From NCBI GenBank assembly GCA_022843925.1, contig JALHMS010000015.1, positions 43,205 through 107,204 on the forward strand: DNA of 64,000 nt. Direction: 5' to 3'. Shown in pieces: positions 9,628 to 18,462 of this stretch (the first letter of the stretch is position 1; each line of letters opens with the position of its first letter). A program made the translations under genes and the position numbers. The notes beneath the pieces were generated by a model. It searched no databases. It was not told the DNA's origin and saw only the letters and a list, made by a program, of their open reading frames with translations. The stretch is from Burkholderiales bacterium. Lineage in GTDB: Bacteria > Pseudomonadota > Gammaproteobacteria > Burkholderiales > Ga0077523.

Positions 9628-10413
9628 TCATCTTTCCGACACCATCGCCAGCACTCGCAACGGACTCCCGCTGCCCTGCTCGATCTTGAGCGGTGCCGCG
9701 AAGATCACGGCGCCTGTGGGTGGCAACTGGTCGAGGTTCGCGAGGCACTGCAAGCCGTAGCGGCCGGCGCCGTGCATGATCGAATGGCAGGGGTAAGGCG
9801 GGCGGAGGTGATAGCCCTGGCCGGCGTCGGTGCCGATGGCTTCGGTGCCGAAGCCGATCACGTCGCGTTGCTCGACGAGGAATCGCACGACGTCCGCATC
9901 GGGCCCTGGCGTGTGCTGCCCGGTCGCGTCGAAGTTCTGATACGCCACCGGGTCGGTCCGCTTCGACCAATCGGTGCGCATGAGCACCCAGGCGCGCGGC
10001 GGGATGCGGCCGTGGCGCGCTTCCCAGGCTTCGACGAACGGTACGGTCAGCAGGAAGTCCGCATCGGCGGCCGCTTCCTTCGAACAGTCGATGACGCACG
10101 CCGGGCCGATGAAATGCTCGACGGGGATCGTGTCGACCGCATTGTTCGGCAGGTGCCGCCCGGACACCCAGTGGATCGGCGCATCGAAGTGCGTGCCGGT
10201 GTGCTCGCCGCACGAGAAGTTGTTCCAGTACCAGCCGGGCCCGCGCTCGTCGTAGTGCGAGACCTCCTCGATGCGGAACGGCCAGCACTGGCCGAACTCC
10301 GGCGGCAGCGTGATCTGCGGGAAGGCGGGCGAGAGCGTCTGCGTGAGATCGACCACGCGGATGCTGCCGGTGGCCAGCGCGTTGGCAAAGGCAGCGAGGG
10401 TGTCCTGGGACAT
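9628..10413 (-). CDS. Cyclase family protein (metal-dependent hydrolase, kynurenine-formamidase-like)
   Basis: 261 aa; HxGTHxDxPxH-type motif (GEHTGTHFDAPIHW). Confidence 0.85.
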   Translation of the reverse strand: MSQDTLAAFANALATGSIRVVDLTQTLSPAFPQITLPPEFGQCWPFRIEEVSHYDERGPGWYWNNFSCGEHTGTHFDAPIHWVSGRHLPNNAVDTIPVEHFIGPACVIDCSKEAAADADFLLTVPFVEAWEARHGRIPPRAWVLMRTDWSKRTDPVAYQNFDATGQHTPGPDADVVRFLVEQRDVIGFGTEAIGTDAGQGYHLRPPYPCHSIMHGAGRYGLQCLANLDQLPPTGAVIFAAPLKIEQGSGSPLRVLAMVSER

Positions 10414-10437
10414 GGGCCGGGTCTCGTGGGATTTGGG

Positions 10438-11682
10438 TTACAGCGACAGCTCGCGTTCGAGCGCCTTCGGGTCGTCGCGCCAGCGGGCGAGCCAGTCCTG
10501 CGCGACCTCGCCGGGGAAGACATCCTCCACGCCGTCGCGCAACGCCTTCACGATGGCCGAAGCCAGGGCGGACGGTGCGAGCTTCGGCGGCGGGACGAGC
10601 TGGTTCCATTCATCGTCGACCGGGCCGGGGAACACGTTGACGACGCGCACGCCCGACGCCCGCATCTCGGCGCGCAGGCACTGCGCAAGCGAGTACGCGG
10701 CGGCCTTCGATGCCGAGAACGTGCCGTGCGCCGGGAAGTTGGCGAGAGCGTAGACCGACAGGACGTTGACCCACGCGCATGCGCCCGTGTCGCCGTCGGC
10801 CGCACGGGCCTTCAGGGCCGGTCCGAAGTCCTGCGCGAGGCGCAGCAGGCCGAAGTAGTTGATGTCCATCTCGGCGCGCGCGGCATCGAGCCCGCGGCGA
10901 TCGCCGATGCCGAACGTGCGATGGTGCTCGGCGGTGTTCACCACGATGTCGACCTTCCCGCCGATCTGCGCGGCGAGCGATGACACGGCGCGCGAGTCGG
11001 TGAGATCCAGCGGCACGGGCGTCACGGCGTGCAGACCCGCGATGGCGTCGAAGCCCGCGTACTGCTTCCACGGTTCGGCGTGCCCCACCCAGACGAGGTC
11101 CGCACCGGCATCGACCAGGGCACGGACGACGGCCTGTCCCGTGGGCGTCTTCCCGTCGGTGACGAGGACCTTGCGGTACTGCGGATCGCACGTCATCTCG
11201 CGCAACTGGCGATCGTCGGCCATGTCTTTCGTCTCCTGTTCGGGGAATGCCACGAGGACGGCCTGCCCGGCGCGATCGAGTCTCGCACCTACGCGGACCC
11301 GCGCCGGTGCGTCACCCACATCGCCGTGGACGTGCGCGACCACGGAGGGGCCCGCGTCGAGCCGCACCATGCCGAGCCGCCAGGGCAATCGTTCGCGGAA
11401 GTACAGATCGTTGCTGTGCGTAAGCACCGTGTCGGCGATCAGTTCGCCCGCGCCATCCTGCGCGGTCCATCGCAGTCGCTCGGACAGGCATGCGTGGCAG
11501 GCCTCCCGCGGTGGGTACTGCACCGTCCCGCAATCCCGACACACCTGCAGCTCGAGCCGCCCGAGCGCGGCCGCCGTGGTGAGCCCGAGTGCAACGCGCG
11601 ACCGCCCGCCCGGTGGTGTCGTGGGCGCGCGCGTGCGAAGGATCGGGTTCTTCTTCGGGGGACGGGGGAGGGACATCGGCAA
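10438..11682 (-). CDS. Fusion of Zn-ribbon/OB-fold (DUF35-like) domain with short-chain dehydrogenase/reductase
   Basis: N-terminal CRDCGTVQYPPREACHACLS zinc ribbon; C-terminal SDR with NAG-like site and SASKAA; one uninterrupted 414-aa ORF. Confidence 0.8.
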   Translation of the reverse strand: MPMSLPRPPKKNPILRTRAPTTPPGGRSRVALGLTTAAALGRLELQVCRDCGTVQYPPREACHACLSERLRWTAQDGAGELIADTVLTHSNDLYFRERLPWRLGMVRLDAGPSVVAHVHGDVGDAPARVRVGARLDRAGQAVLVAFPEQETKDMADDRQLREMTCDPQYRKVLVTDGKTPTGQAVVRALVDAGADLVWVGHAEPWKQYAGFDAIAGLHAVTPVPLDLTDSRAVSSLAAQIGGKVDIVVNTAEHHRTFGIGDRRGLDAARAEMDINYFGLLRLAQDFGPALKARAADGDTGACAWVNVLSVYALANFPAHGTFSASKAAAYSLAQCLRAEMRASGVRVVNVFPGPVDDEWNQLVPPPKLAPSALASAIVKALRDGVEDVFPGEVAQDWLARWRDDPKALERELSL

Positions 11683-11696
11683 GCCGTGGCGAGGGT

Positions 11697-12929
11697 TCAG
11701 GGGCCGGCTCGGACGGCAGCCGTCGAGCCGGTGTCAGGTGCGCGGGGCTTGCTTCCGGTCGTGGATGAAGTGTCAGCCAGCACCACCGCTCCACTGCACA
11801 GCCCGCGATCGTAGTTGATCATGCCGAATCCGCTCACGAGACCGATGCGCGCATCCGGAACGGTACTGCCGAGCGGACGGCCGGTGAGTTGTCGCAGCGC
11901 CTCGACGAGGCCGAGGTAACCGCCCGCCGCGCCGGCCTGGCCCACCGAGAGTTGCCCCCCCGACGTGTTCATCGGGAACGATCCGTCGTTCGTGAAGGTG
12001 TGCCGCCGCACGAAGGCCGGACCATCGCCCTTCGCGCAGAAGCCGAGGTCCTCGATCTGCATCAGCGAGATCACCGGGTAGTCGTCGTACGTCTGCAGGA
12101 AATCGATGTCCTCGGGCCCGACGCCCGCCTGCGCATAGAGGTCGTCGATGTCCATCGCCCAGCCGCCGCGGAGCTGGATGGGGTCCTCGGGAAACGCGTT
12201 GTGGCGCTCGATGGTGCCGAGGATGCGCACGCCCGGCAGGCCCAGCCGCTTCGCACGGTCCGCCGTCATCACGAGGAACGCTTCGGCGCCGGCGCAAGGC
12301 ATCACGCAGTCGAACAGATGGATCGGCGCGGCAACGGCCCGCGCGGCGAGATAGGCGTCGAGCGTGAGCGGCTTCTTCATGAGCGCGTGCGGGAAGGCGA
12401 GGGCGTTCTGCCGCTGCGCGACGCACAGGTGGCCGAAGTCCTCGCGCGTCGCGCCGTACGTCCGCATGTAGGCAGCGGTGAGGAACGCGAAGCTCGCGTT
12501 CGGTCCGCCGGCACCGTACGGGTACACCGCATCGCGCGCGAACTGGCTGAAGTTTCCCAGCATCAGACGGAAGGACTCCACGTGGTTCGTGTCGCCCGCG
12601 AGGCAGGCAACCACGTCGGCATCGCCCGCCTGCACCGCGCGTGCCGCGCGACGCAGCGCGACGATGCCCGACGCGCCGCCCATCGGGATGTGGTCGAGCC
12701 AGCGTGGACTCATCCCCAGATGCTGCGTGAGACCCACCGCAGTATCCGGCGCGAGCGAGAAGCTCGACACGCAAAGGCCGTCGACGTCGGACTTCGCGAG
12801 GCCCGCCGTGGCGATCAATTCCCTCAGCGCACGTGCGAGGAACCAGTGCGCACCACGGATCGAATGGCGTACGTAGGGCACCGTCACCGGGACGCAGGCG
12901 ACGACGCCGTCGTATTTCGCGCGGTTCAT
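11697..12929 (-). CDS. Thiolase-family protein (lipid-transfer/acetyl-CoA acetyltransferase-like)
   Basis: 410 aa from MNRAKYDGVVACVPVTVPYVRHSIRG; thiolase-like C-terminal NTSGGQLSVGQAGAAGG. Confidence 0.8.
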   Translation of the reverse strand: MNRAKYDGVVACVPVTVPYVRHSIRGAHWFLARALRELIATAGLAKSDVDGLCVSSFSLAPDTAVGLTQHLGMSPRWLDHIPMGGASGIVALRRAARAVQAGDADVVACLAGDTNHVESFRLMLGNFSQFARDAVYPYGAGGPNASFAFLTAAYMRTYGATREDFGHLCVAQRQNALAFPHALMKKPLTLDAYLAARAVAAPIHLFDCVMPCAGAEAFLVMTADRAKRLGLPGVRILGTIERHNAFPEDPIQLRGGWAMDIDDLYAQAGVGPEDIDFLQTYDDYPVISLMQIEDLGFCAKGDGPAFVRRHTFTNDGSFPMNTSGGQLSVGQAGAAGGYLGLVEALRQLTGRPLGSTVPDARIGLVSGFGMINYDRGLCSGAVVLADTSSTTGSKPRAPDTGSTAAVRAGP

Positions 12930-14560
12930 CAGTTCTTGCGGCGCTTGAGCGCGCGCGTGTCGATGCATTCTGGCCGGCCGGGCAGCGCGTGCGCCAGCGT
13001 CTTCAGCGCACCGCGCTGCACCTTCTGCGTCGGCGTGAGCGGAAGGGCATCCACGAATGCCACCCAGCCCGGCGCCTTGTAGTAGGCGAGCCTCTCCAGG
13101 CAGAAGTGCACGAGGTCCGCGGCGATCGCCTCTCGGCATTCGGCGGCGACCGACGTTCGCGGCACGATGCACGCGAGGACCTCGTCGCCGCGGATGGGGT
13201 CGGGCGTGGCGGCGACGGCCACATCGTGGATCGCCGGGTGCTGGCGCAACACCGTCTCGACCTCCACCGCAGAGATGTTCTCGCCGCTCCGCCGGATGAC
13301 GTTCTTCTTCCGATCGACGAACCGGAAGTTCCCTTCCGCGTCGCGCCGCACGATGTCGCCGGTGTGGAACCAACCACCGGCCCAGGCCTCGGCCGTCGCC
13401 TCCGGTTCCTTGAGGTACTCGCGGAAGAAGCCGAAGCGCGACGCGGGGCCGGCGGCGCGCACGAGCAGTTCCCCCGGTTCGTCGTCGGCAACGTCATGAC
13501 CGGCGTCGTCGACGATCCGCGCCTCGACCTCGGGTGTGGCGCGACCGAAGCACGCGCTGCCCACGTGGCGGGGTTCGCGGTTGGCGATGACGACCGCACC
13601 CGCACCGGTCTCGGTCATGGCCCAGGCCTCCAGCAGCGGGAATCCGAACCGGTCCTCGAAGCGCGCGTGCAGGCCGCGATCGACGCCGGCGCCGAAGCCG
13701 AACCGCACGGCGTGATCGCGATCCTCCGGCGCGGGAGGCGCGGACATCAGCATCGGCGGCATCACCCCGAGGTAGTGGACGATCGTCGCGCGCGATTCGC
13801 GCACGGCCTGCCACCACGACTTCGGATGGAACCGGTCCAGGGGCACGACGCATCCGCCGGACACGATCATCGCCATCGTCGAGTAGGCCATTGCGTTCAT
13901 GTGGACCATGGGCAGCGGCGTGATCAGGCGTTCCTCGCCGTGCCGCAGCGTGCAGAGTCCACCGATCGTGTCGTACCAATGCCCCGCGTGCAGGTAGTAC
14001 TCGTTCGGCAGCACGCAGCCCTTGGGGCGCCCGGTCGTGCCGGAGGTGTAGAGAAGGCCGCACTCGGTGTCGGCGTCGGGTGCGCGGTCGTGGGGCGCCG
14101 GCGACGGCGCGGCCGGGATGTCGTCTGCGTCCGCCGGGATCACGCCCACCCTGGTGCCGGCGCTGAGCGCGGCGGCTTCGATGTCGCGGATGCGGTCGGG
14201 CCGGCTGATCGCGATCTGCATGCCGCTGTGGCCGACGAGGTACTCGAGATCGGACGATCGCAGGTCCGCGTTGATCGGGACCACCGAGACGCCGAGGCTG
14301 TTGAGCGCCAGCCAGTGGAAGAAGAACGCCGGGCGGTTGTCGAGCAGCAGCCCGGCGCGATGGCCGTGGCCGTGGCCGGCGGCGCGGTAGCGGGTCGCGA
14401 GTTGCTCGATGGTGACTGCCGCGTCGCGGTAGGTGATCTCGCCGGCGTCGATGCCATAGGCGTCGGCCACCGACGGGAGGATGTGGAGGAAGGGCTGGTC
14501 GGGGAAGCGCGCAGCGGTCGCGGCGAAGGCGGCGTGGACGGTGGGGTGGGGGAGGGTCAT
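12929..14560 (-). CDS. AMP-binding acyl-CoA ligase (carnitine/crotonobetaine-CoA ligase-like)
   Basis: LLYTSGTTGRPKG, FHTGDIVRRDAEG; stop overlaps the thiolase start (TGATG). Confidence 0.87.
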   Translation of the reverse strand: MTLPHPTVHAAFAATAARFPDQPFLHILPSVADAYGIDAGEITYRDAAVTIEQLATRYRAAGHGHGHRAGLLLDNRPAFFFHWLALNSLGVSVVPINADLRSSDLEYLVGHSGMQIAISRPDRIRDIEAAALSAGTRVGVIPADADDIPAAPSPAPHDRAPDADTECGLLYTSGTTGRPKGCVLPNEYYLHAGHWYDTIGGLCTLRHGEERLITPLPMVHMNAMAYSTMAMIVSGGCVVPLDRFHPKSWWQAVRESRATIVHYLGVMPPMLMSAPPAPEDRDHAVRFGFGAGVDRGLHARFEDRFGFPLLEAWAMTETGAGAVVIANREPRHVGSACFGRATPEVEARIVDDAGHDVADDEPGELLVRAAGPASRFGFFREYLKEPEATAEAWAGGWFHTGDIVRRDAEGNFRFVDRKKNVIRRSGENISAVEVETVLRQHPAIHDVAVAATPDPIRGDEVLACIVPRTSVAAECREAIAADLVHFCLERLAYYKAPGWVAFVDALPLTPTQKVQRGALKTLAHALPGRPECIDTRALKRRKN

Positions 14561-15096
14561 GGCTTGGATCCAGCGGGGTTGTTCCTCACGCCATCTTTTC
14601 CCCTCACCCTGCCCTGTTCCCGCAGGCGGGGCGAGGGTTCCTCGTTGGGCATCGTCACTTCCGCGGAAGCATCCATTCCCGCCCGCTCCCTCGCCCCGTC
14701 TACGGGGAGAGGGTTGGGGTGAGGGGCGGGGTTGGAGTCAGTGGGCCGGGCGTCCTCCAGCGCCAATCGAATCACTTCGAGCACCGCATCCAACGCATTC
14801 AACACCTGCCCATCATCGAACCGCATCACGCGAAACCCTTTCGACTCGATGAACCGCGTCCGCGCATCATCTCTCGCGCGCTGCTCCGCGTGATGTGCAC
14901 CGTCCACTTCCACCACCAGCCTCCCAGGCAGACAAACGAAGTCCGCGACGAACGGCCCCACGGGATGCTGGCGACGGAACTTCCAACCCCTCAGCTGGCG
15001 ACTCCGCAGCGCTTGCCACAACCGCATCTCGGCATCGGCATCCGTGCGGCGCAGCGAACGTGCGCGTTCCAGGCGACTCGGGGTGTAGTCCCTCAC
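14557..15096 (-). CDS. DUF559 domain-containing protein (Vsr/endonuclease-like fold)
   Basis: 179 aa; LRSRQLRGWKFRRQHPVGPFVADFVCLPGRLVVEVDGAHH; C-terminus encoded in a palindromic repeat. Confidence 0.8.
   Translation of the reverse strand: MRDYTPSRLERARSLRRTDADAEMRLWQALRSRQLRGWKFRRQHPVGPFVADFVCLPGRLVVEVDGAHHAEQRARDDARTRFIESKGFRVMRFDDGQVLNALDAVLEVIRLALEDARPTDSNPAPHPNPLPVDGARERAGMDASAEVTMPNEEPSPRLREQGRVRGKDGVRNNPAGSKP
14600..14727. repeat. Imperfect inverted repeat CCCCTCACCC...GGGTGAGGGG within the 3' end of the DUF559 gene
   Basis: CCCCTCACCCTGCCC near 14600 versus GGGTTGGGGTGAGGGG ending 14727; internal GGGGCGAGGG/CCCTCGCCCC arms. Confidence 0.75.
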
Positions 15097-15112
15097 GTCG
15101 GCCGTCCCCTGC

Positions 15113-15598
15113 TCACGGAAAGAGCTGGATCGACGGCAGCGCGGCGTCGCAGTTCAGGAGATTCACGCGCTTCAGCCGCAACCGCAGCGCGCCCTCCACG
15201 ACCGCGAGCGTGTGGAACACGGTGCCCGCGAGATGGATCTGCGCGTCGCCCTGCGCCTCGGTGTACACGAACTGGGTCCGCGTGACGTAAGCGTTCGCGG
15301 CGACGTCCATGCGTTCGACCTCGGGCGTCTGCAGCAGATGATGCGAACGGCTGGGCGGTTGCTGGGAGAAGGCGCGCGGGCTGCGCAGACGTTCGACACG
15401 CAACTGGCGCAACAGGGCGTCTTCGTAGGCGAGCGACGCGTGCAGCACGGGGTCGGTCTGATCGCGGGCGAGCGGCACCCAGTAGTGGCCGTCGTCGGTG
15501 AAGAGGGCGAGCCATTCCTCGTAGCGCTGCTCGTCGAGCAGTCGGGCCTCGCGGAGGACGAAGCGGATCAGGTTCTGCTCGGAGTCCGCCGTGCTCAT
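15113..15598 (-). CDS. Aromatic-ring-hydroxylating dioxygenase, beta subunit
   Basis: 161 aa MSTADSEQNLIRFVLREARLLDEQRYEEWLALFTDDGHYWVPL. Confidence 0.87.
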   Translation of the reverse strand: MSTADSEQNLIRFVLREARLLDEQRYEEWLALFTDDGHYWVPLARDQTDPVLHASLAYEDALLRQLRVERLRSPRAFSQQPPSRSHHLLQTPEVERMDVAANAYVTRTQFVYTEAQGDAQIHLAGTVFHTLAVVEGALRLRLKRVNLLNCDAALPSIQLFP

Positions 15599-16917
15599 GG
15601 TTGCTTCTCCTGGTGCGTCATGAACTTCACCCACGCCCGGAACTGGTTCCGCATCGAGATCTCGGAGAGTCCGTTGGTCGAGAGATCGCGCTGGCCGATC
15701 TCCGCCGGGTCGAAGTTGCGATGCAGGCTCACCCACTCGTTGCCCTGTGCGCGCAGGCCGGCCTGGATCGCGCGGTACGCGTGGAGGTCGTCGTGCCCGA
15801 CCACCGACATCGGCGAGTTGATGAGCCGCGAGTACGTGAGCGTGCGCGCGAGCAGCTCGTCGGGAGCGCCCTTGAGGCGGAAGGTCCAGGATTCGATGAC
15901 CGTGCGGTCGACGGCCACCGGACGCACCACGCGGATCCCCTGGATCGCGCCCTTGATGGTGAGGCTGGGGTAGTAGACCGTGTTGTGGCGCGCGGTGCCG
16001 AGGATCTGCGCGGCGCGTTCATCACCCCACGCCAGCTTCATCGCGACTTCGTACTCCGGCACGCTCGAGTAGCTCGAATGGATCGAGAAGTTCACGCCGG
16101 TCCAGCCATGGCCGTTCTCGAAGACGCGCACGCCCATGTCGTCGAAGAACTGGTAGTCCGACACGAAGGGCACGAACTGCTCGACCGCCATCGGCTTCGG
16201 CAGATCGGCGCTCTGGTCCGCCCACAACCGCTTCGCCGTGCCCGCCGACGACTCGTGCACCACCATCGGATGCATGGTGTCGTTGAGGTTCTCGACGAAC
16301 ATCTTCCAGTTGCAGTCGTGCGTGTAGCGCAGCACGCCGCCGGCGATCTCCAGCTCGCCCTCGGGCGAGCGGTCGGCCATGTTGTCGATGGACGACAACG
16401 ACTCTCCGAAGTACGCCGCGAAGTCGGGGCCCTCGTCGGACAGCTTTGCGAAGACGAAGCCGCGGTGCGTGGCGACGTTGGGCAGTGCGACGAGCCCGCG
16501 GCCGGCTTCGCACGCGCGCATCCGCGTGCCTTCGTAGCCCTGATGGCGGGGCACGGCATACAGCGCCCCGTCGGTCTCGTACGCCCACGCGTGGTACGGG
16601 CAGCGGAAGAAACGCCCCGTGCTGCCCGACGGGCTCGACACGACCTTCGCGCCCTTGTGTGCGCAGCGGTTCATCAAAACGCGCACGGTGCCGTCGGTGT
16701 GGCGGACCAGGATCACCGGCTGCGTCGCGAGGTCCGTCGTGATGTAGTCCCCCGGCTGCGGCACCTGGCTCGTGTGCCCCACGTACAGCCACGTGCGCGA
16801 CCAGAGGCGGGACATCTCGAGATCGAAGATCGCGGGGTCGGTGTAGACGTCGCGATGCACGCGGTCGTCCTCGACGAGCGAGCGCAGGGCAGGGATATCG
16901 ATGGGCGTGCGGGACAT
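15595..16917 (-). CDS. Rieske non-heme iron oxygenase, alpha subunit
   Basis: Rieske motif CAHKGAKV...CPYHAW; iron site NLNDTMHPMVVH; overlaps the beta subunit start. Confidence 0.9.
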   Translation of the reverse strand: MSRTPIDIPALRSLVEDDRVHRDVYTDPAIFDLEMSRLWSRTWLYVGHTSQVPQPGDYITTDLATQPVILVRHTDGTVRVLMNRCAHKGAKVVSSPSGSTGRFFRCPYHAWAYETDGALYAVPRHQGYEGTRMRACEAGRGLVALPNVATHRGFVFAKLSDEGPDFAAYFGESLSSIDNMADRSPEGELEIAGGVLRYTHDCNWKMFVENLNDTMHPMVVHESSAGTAKRLWADQSADLPKPMAVEQFVPFVSDYQFFDDMGVRVFENGHGWTGVNFSIHSSYSSVPEYEVAMKLAWGDERAAQILGTARHNTVYYPSLTIKGAIQGIRVVRPVAVDRTVIESWTFRLKGAPDELLARTLTYSRLINSPMSVVGHDDLHAYRAIQAGLRAQGNEWVSLHRNFDPAEIGQRDLSTNGLSEISMRNQFRAWVKFMTHQEKQP

Positions 16918-17158
16918 GTGCGATCGAGGATGAAGTGGTTGGCGACTGGAGGAAGGGCCCGTAAGGATCTTAACGCCTCGCGCCTTGGCGGCGCAGGGTA
17001 TGCGTGCCGGGATGGTGGGTCGCGGACCGATGATCCGAATGGCATGCGATGCGGTGCCGCTCGCGCGAATGGAGATCACGTTGTTCGTCCATGGTGTGGC
17101 CGAGCGTGCGCCTCCCGGCGCGCCGTCACGCGAACCCGAACCACCAATGGAGAACCCC

Positions 17159-18412
17159 ATGCGCAAGACCCTGACCATCGCCCTGGCCGTGGCCGGTCTC
17201 TCGACCGCGATCGTCGCCGAGGCCGCCACCCCGTACAACACGCTCTCGGGCGCCGCGCCGCTCGTGATCGGCCACCGCGGCGCCTCGGGCTATCGCCCGG
17301 AGCACACGCTGGAGGCCTACACGCTCGCCATCGAGCAGGGCGCGAACTACATCGAACCCGATCTCGTGATGACGAAGGACGGCGAGCTGCTCGCGCGGCA
17401 CGAGCCGATGCTCGCCCGCGTGAATCTGAATCCGGACGGCACGATCGCGCGGGATGCTTCCAACAATCCGGTTCTGCATCGGACGGACTCGAGCACGAAC
17501 GTCTGGATGCAGGCCAAATACGCGGATCGCCTCACGGTGAAGACGCTGGACGGCGTCCAGGTGGGCGGTTGGTTCGCCGAGGACTTCACGGCCGCCGAGA
17601 TCCGCGCGGACATCCGTGCCCAGGAGCGGCTTCGCGACCTGCGCGTGGCGAACAACGCCTACAACGACCAGTACGTGATCCCGACGCTGCAGGAGGTCAT
17701 CGACCTCGCCAAGGCGAAGTCGATCGAGACGGGCCGCACGATCGGCATCTACCCCGAGACGAAGCACCCGACCTACTTCCTCGCGCACACGCAGGCGAAC
17801 GGCCTCACGCGCATGGAAGACCGGTTGGTCGAGATCCTCCACGCCAACTACGGCAACACCGCAACCGCACCGGTGTTCATCCAGTCGTTCGAAGTGAGCA
17901 ACCTCCAGTACCTGAATGGCCAGACGGACATCCAGATCGCCCAGTTGCTGAGTTCCGGTGGCCGGCCCTTCGACTTCACCGTGAGCGGGGATACCCGGAC
18001 GTACGCCAGCCTCGCGACTGCCGCGGGTCTCGACTTCATCGACGACTACGCCGATGGCGTCGGCGCCAACAAGGCGCTCATGATCCCCACCGTCGGCGGT
18101 GTCCTGGGTGCCCCGACCACGCTGATCGACGATGCCCACGCGCGCGGCCTGATCGTGCATGGCTGGACCTTCCGTGCCGAGAACATCTTCCTGCCGGGCG
18201 AGTTCCGGGTCGGGACGGATCCCGCGGCCCTGGGCGATGCGCAGGGCGAGATCAGCGCCTTCCTGGCGCTCGGCATGGACGGCTTCTTCACCGACCATCC
18301 GGACACCGGTGTGGCCGCCGTGGCTGCGATCCCGGAGCCGGGCACGTGGGCGATGATGGCCGGCGGCCTCGCGCTCCTCGGGTTTGCGTCGCGCCGGCAG
18401 GTCCGCCGATAG
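17159..18412 (+). CDS. Glycerophosphodiester phosphodiesterase-family protein with PEP-CTERM anchor
   Basis: VIGHRGASGYRPEHTLEAYTLAIEQGANYIEPDLVMTKDGELLARHEP; C-terminal IPEPGTWAMMAGGLALLGFASRRQ. Confidence 0.9.
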   Translation: MRKTLTIALAVAGLSTAIVAEAATPYNTLSGAAPLVIGHRGASGYRPEHTLEAYTLAIEQGANYIEPDLVMTKDGELLARHEPMLARVNLNPDGTIARDASNNPVLHRTDSSTNVWMQAKYADRLTVKTLDGVQVGGWFAEDFTAAEIRADIRAQERLRDLRVANNAYNDQYVIPTLQEVIDLAKAKSIETGRTIGIYPETKHPTYFLAHTQANGLTRMEDRLVEILHANYGNTATAPVFIQSFEVSNLQYLNGQTDIQIAQLLSSGGRPFDFTVSGDTRTYASLATAAGLDFIDDYADGVGANKALMIPTVGGVLGAPTTLIDDAHARGLIVHGWTFRAENIFLPGEFRVGTDPAALGDAQGEISAFLALGMDGFFTDHPDTGVAAVAAIPEPGTWAMMAGGLALLGFASRRQVRR

Positions 18413-18418
18413 GTCCGT

Positions 18419-18462
18419 ACGGCCCCCCGGGATCCTCGATCGGTTCCCGGGGGGCCGTTTCT
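18419..18462 (+). terminator. Rho-independent terminator downstream of the GDPD gene
   Basis: Perfect 14-bp stem ACGGCCCCCCGGGA / TCCCGGGGGGCCGT followed by TTTCTT. Confidence 0.9.
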
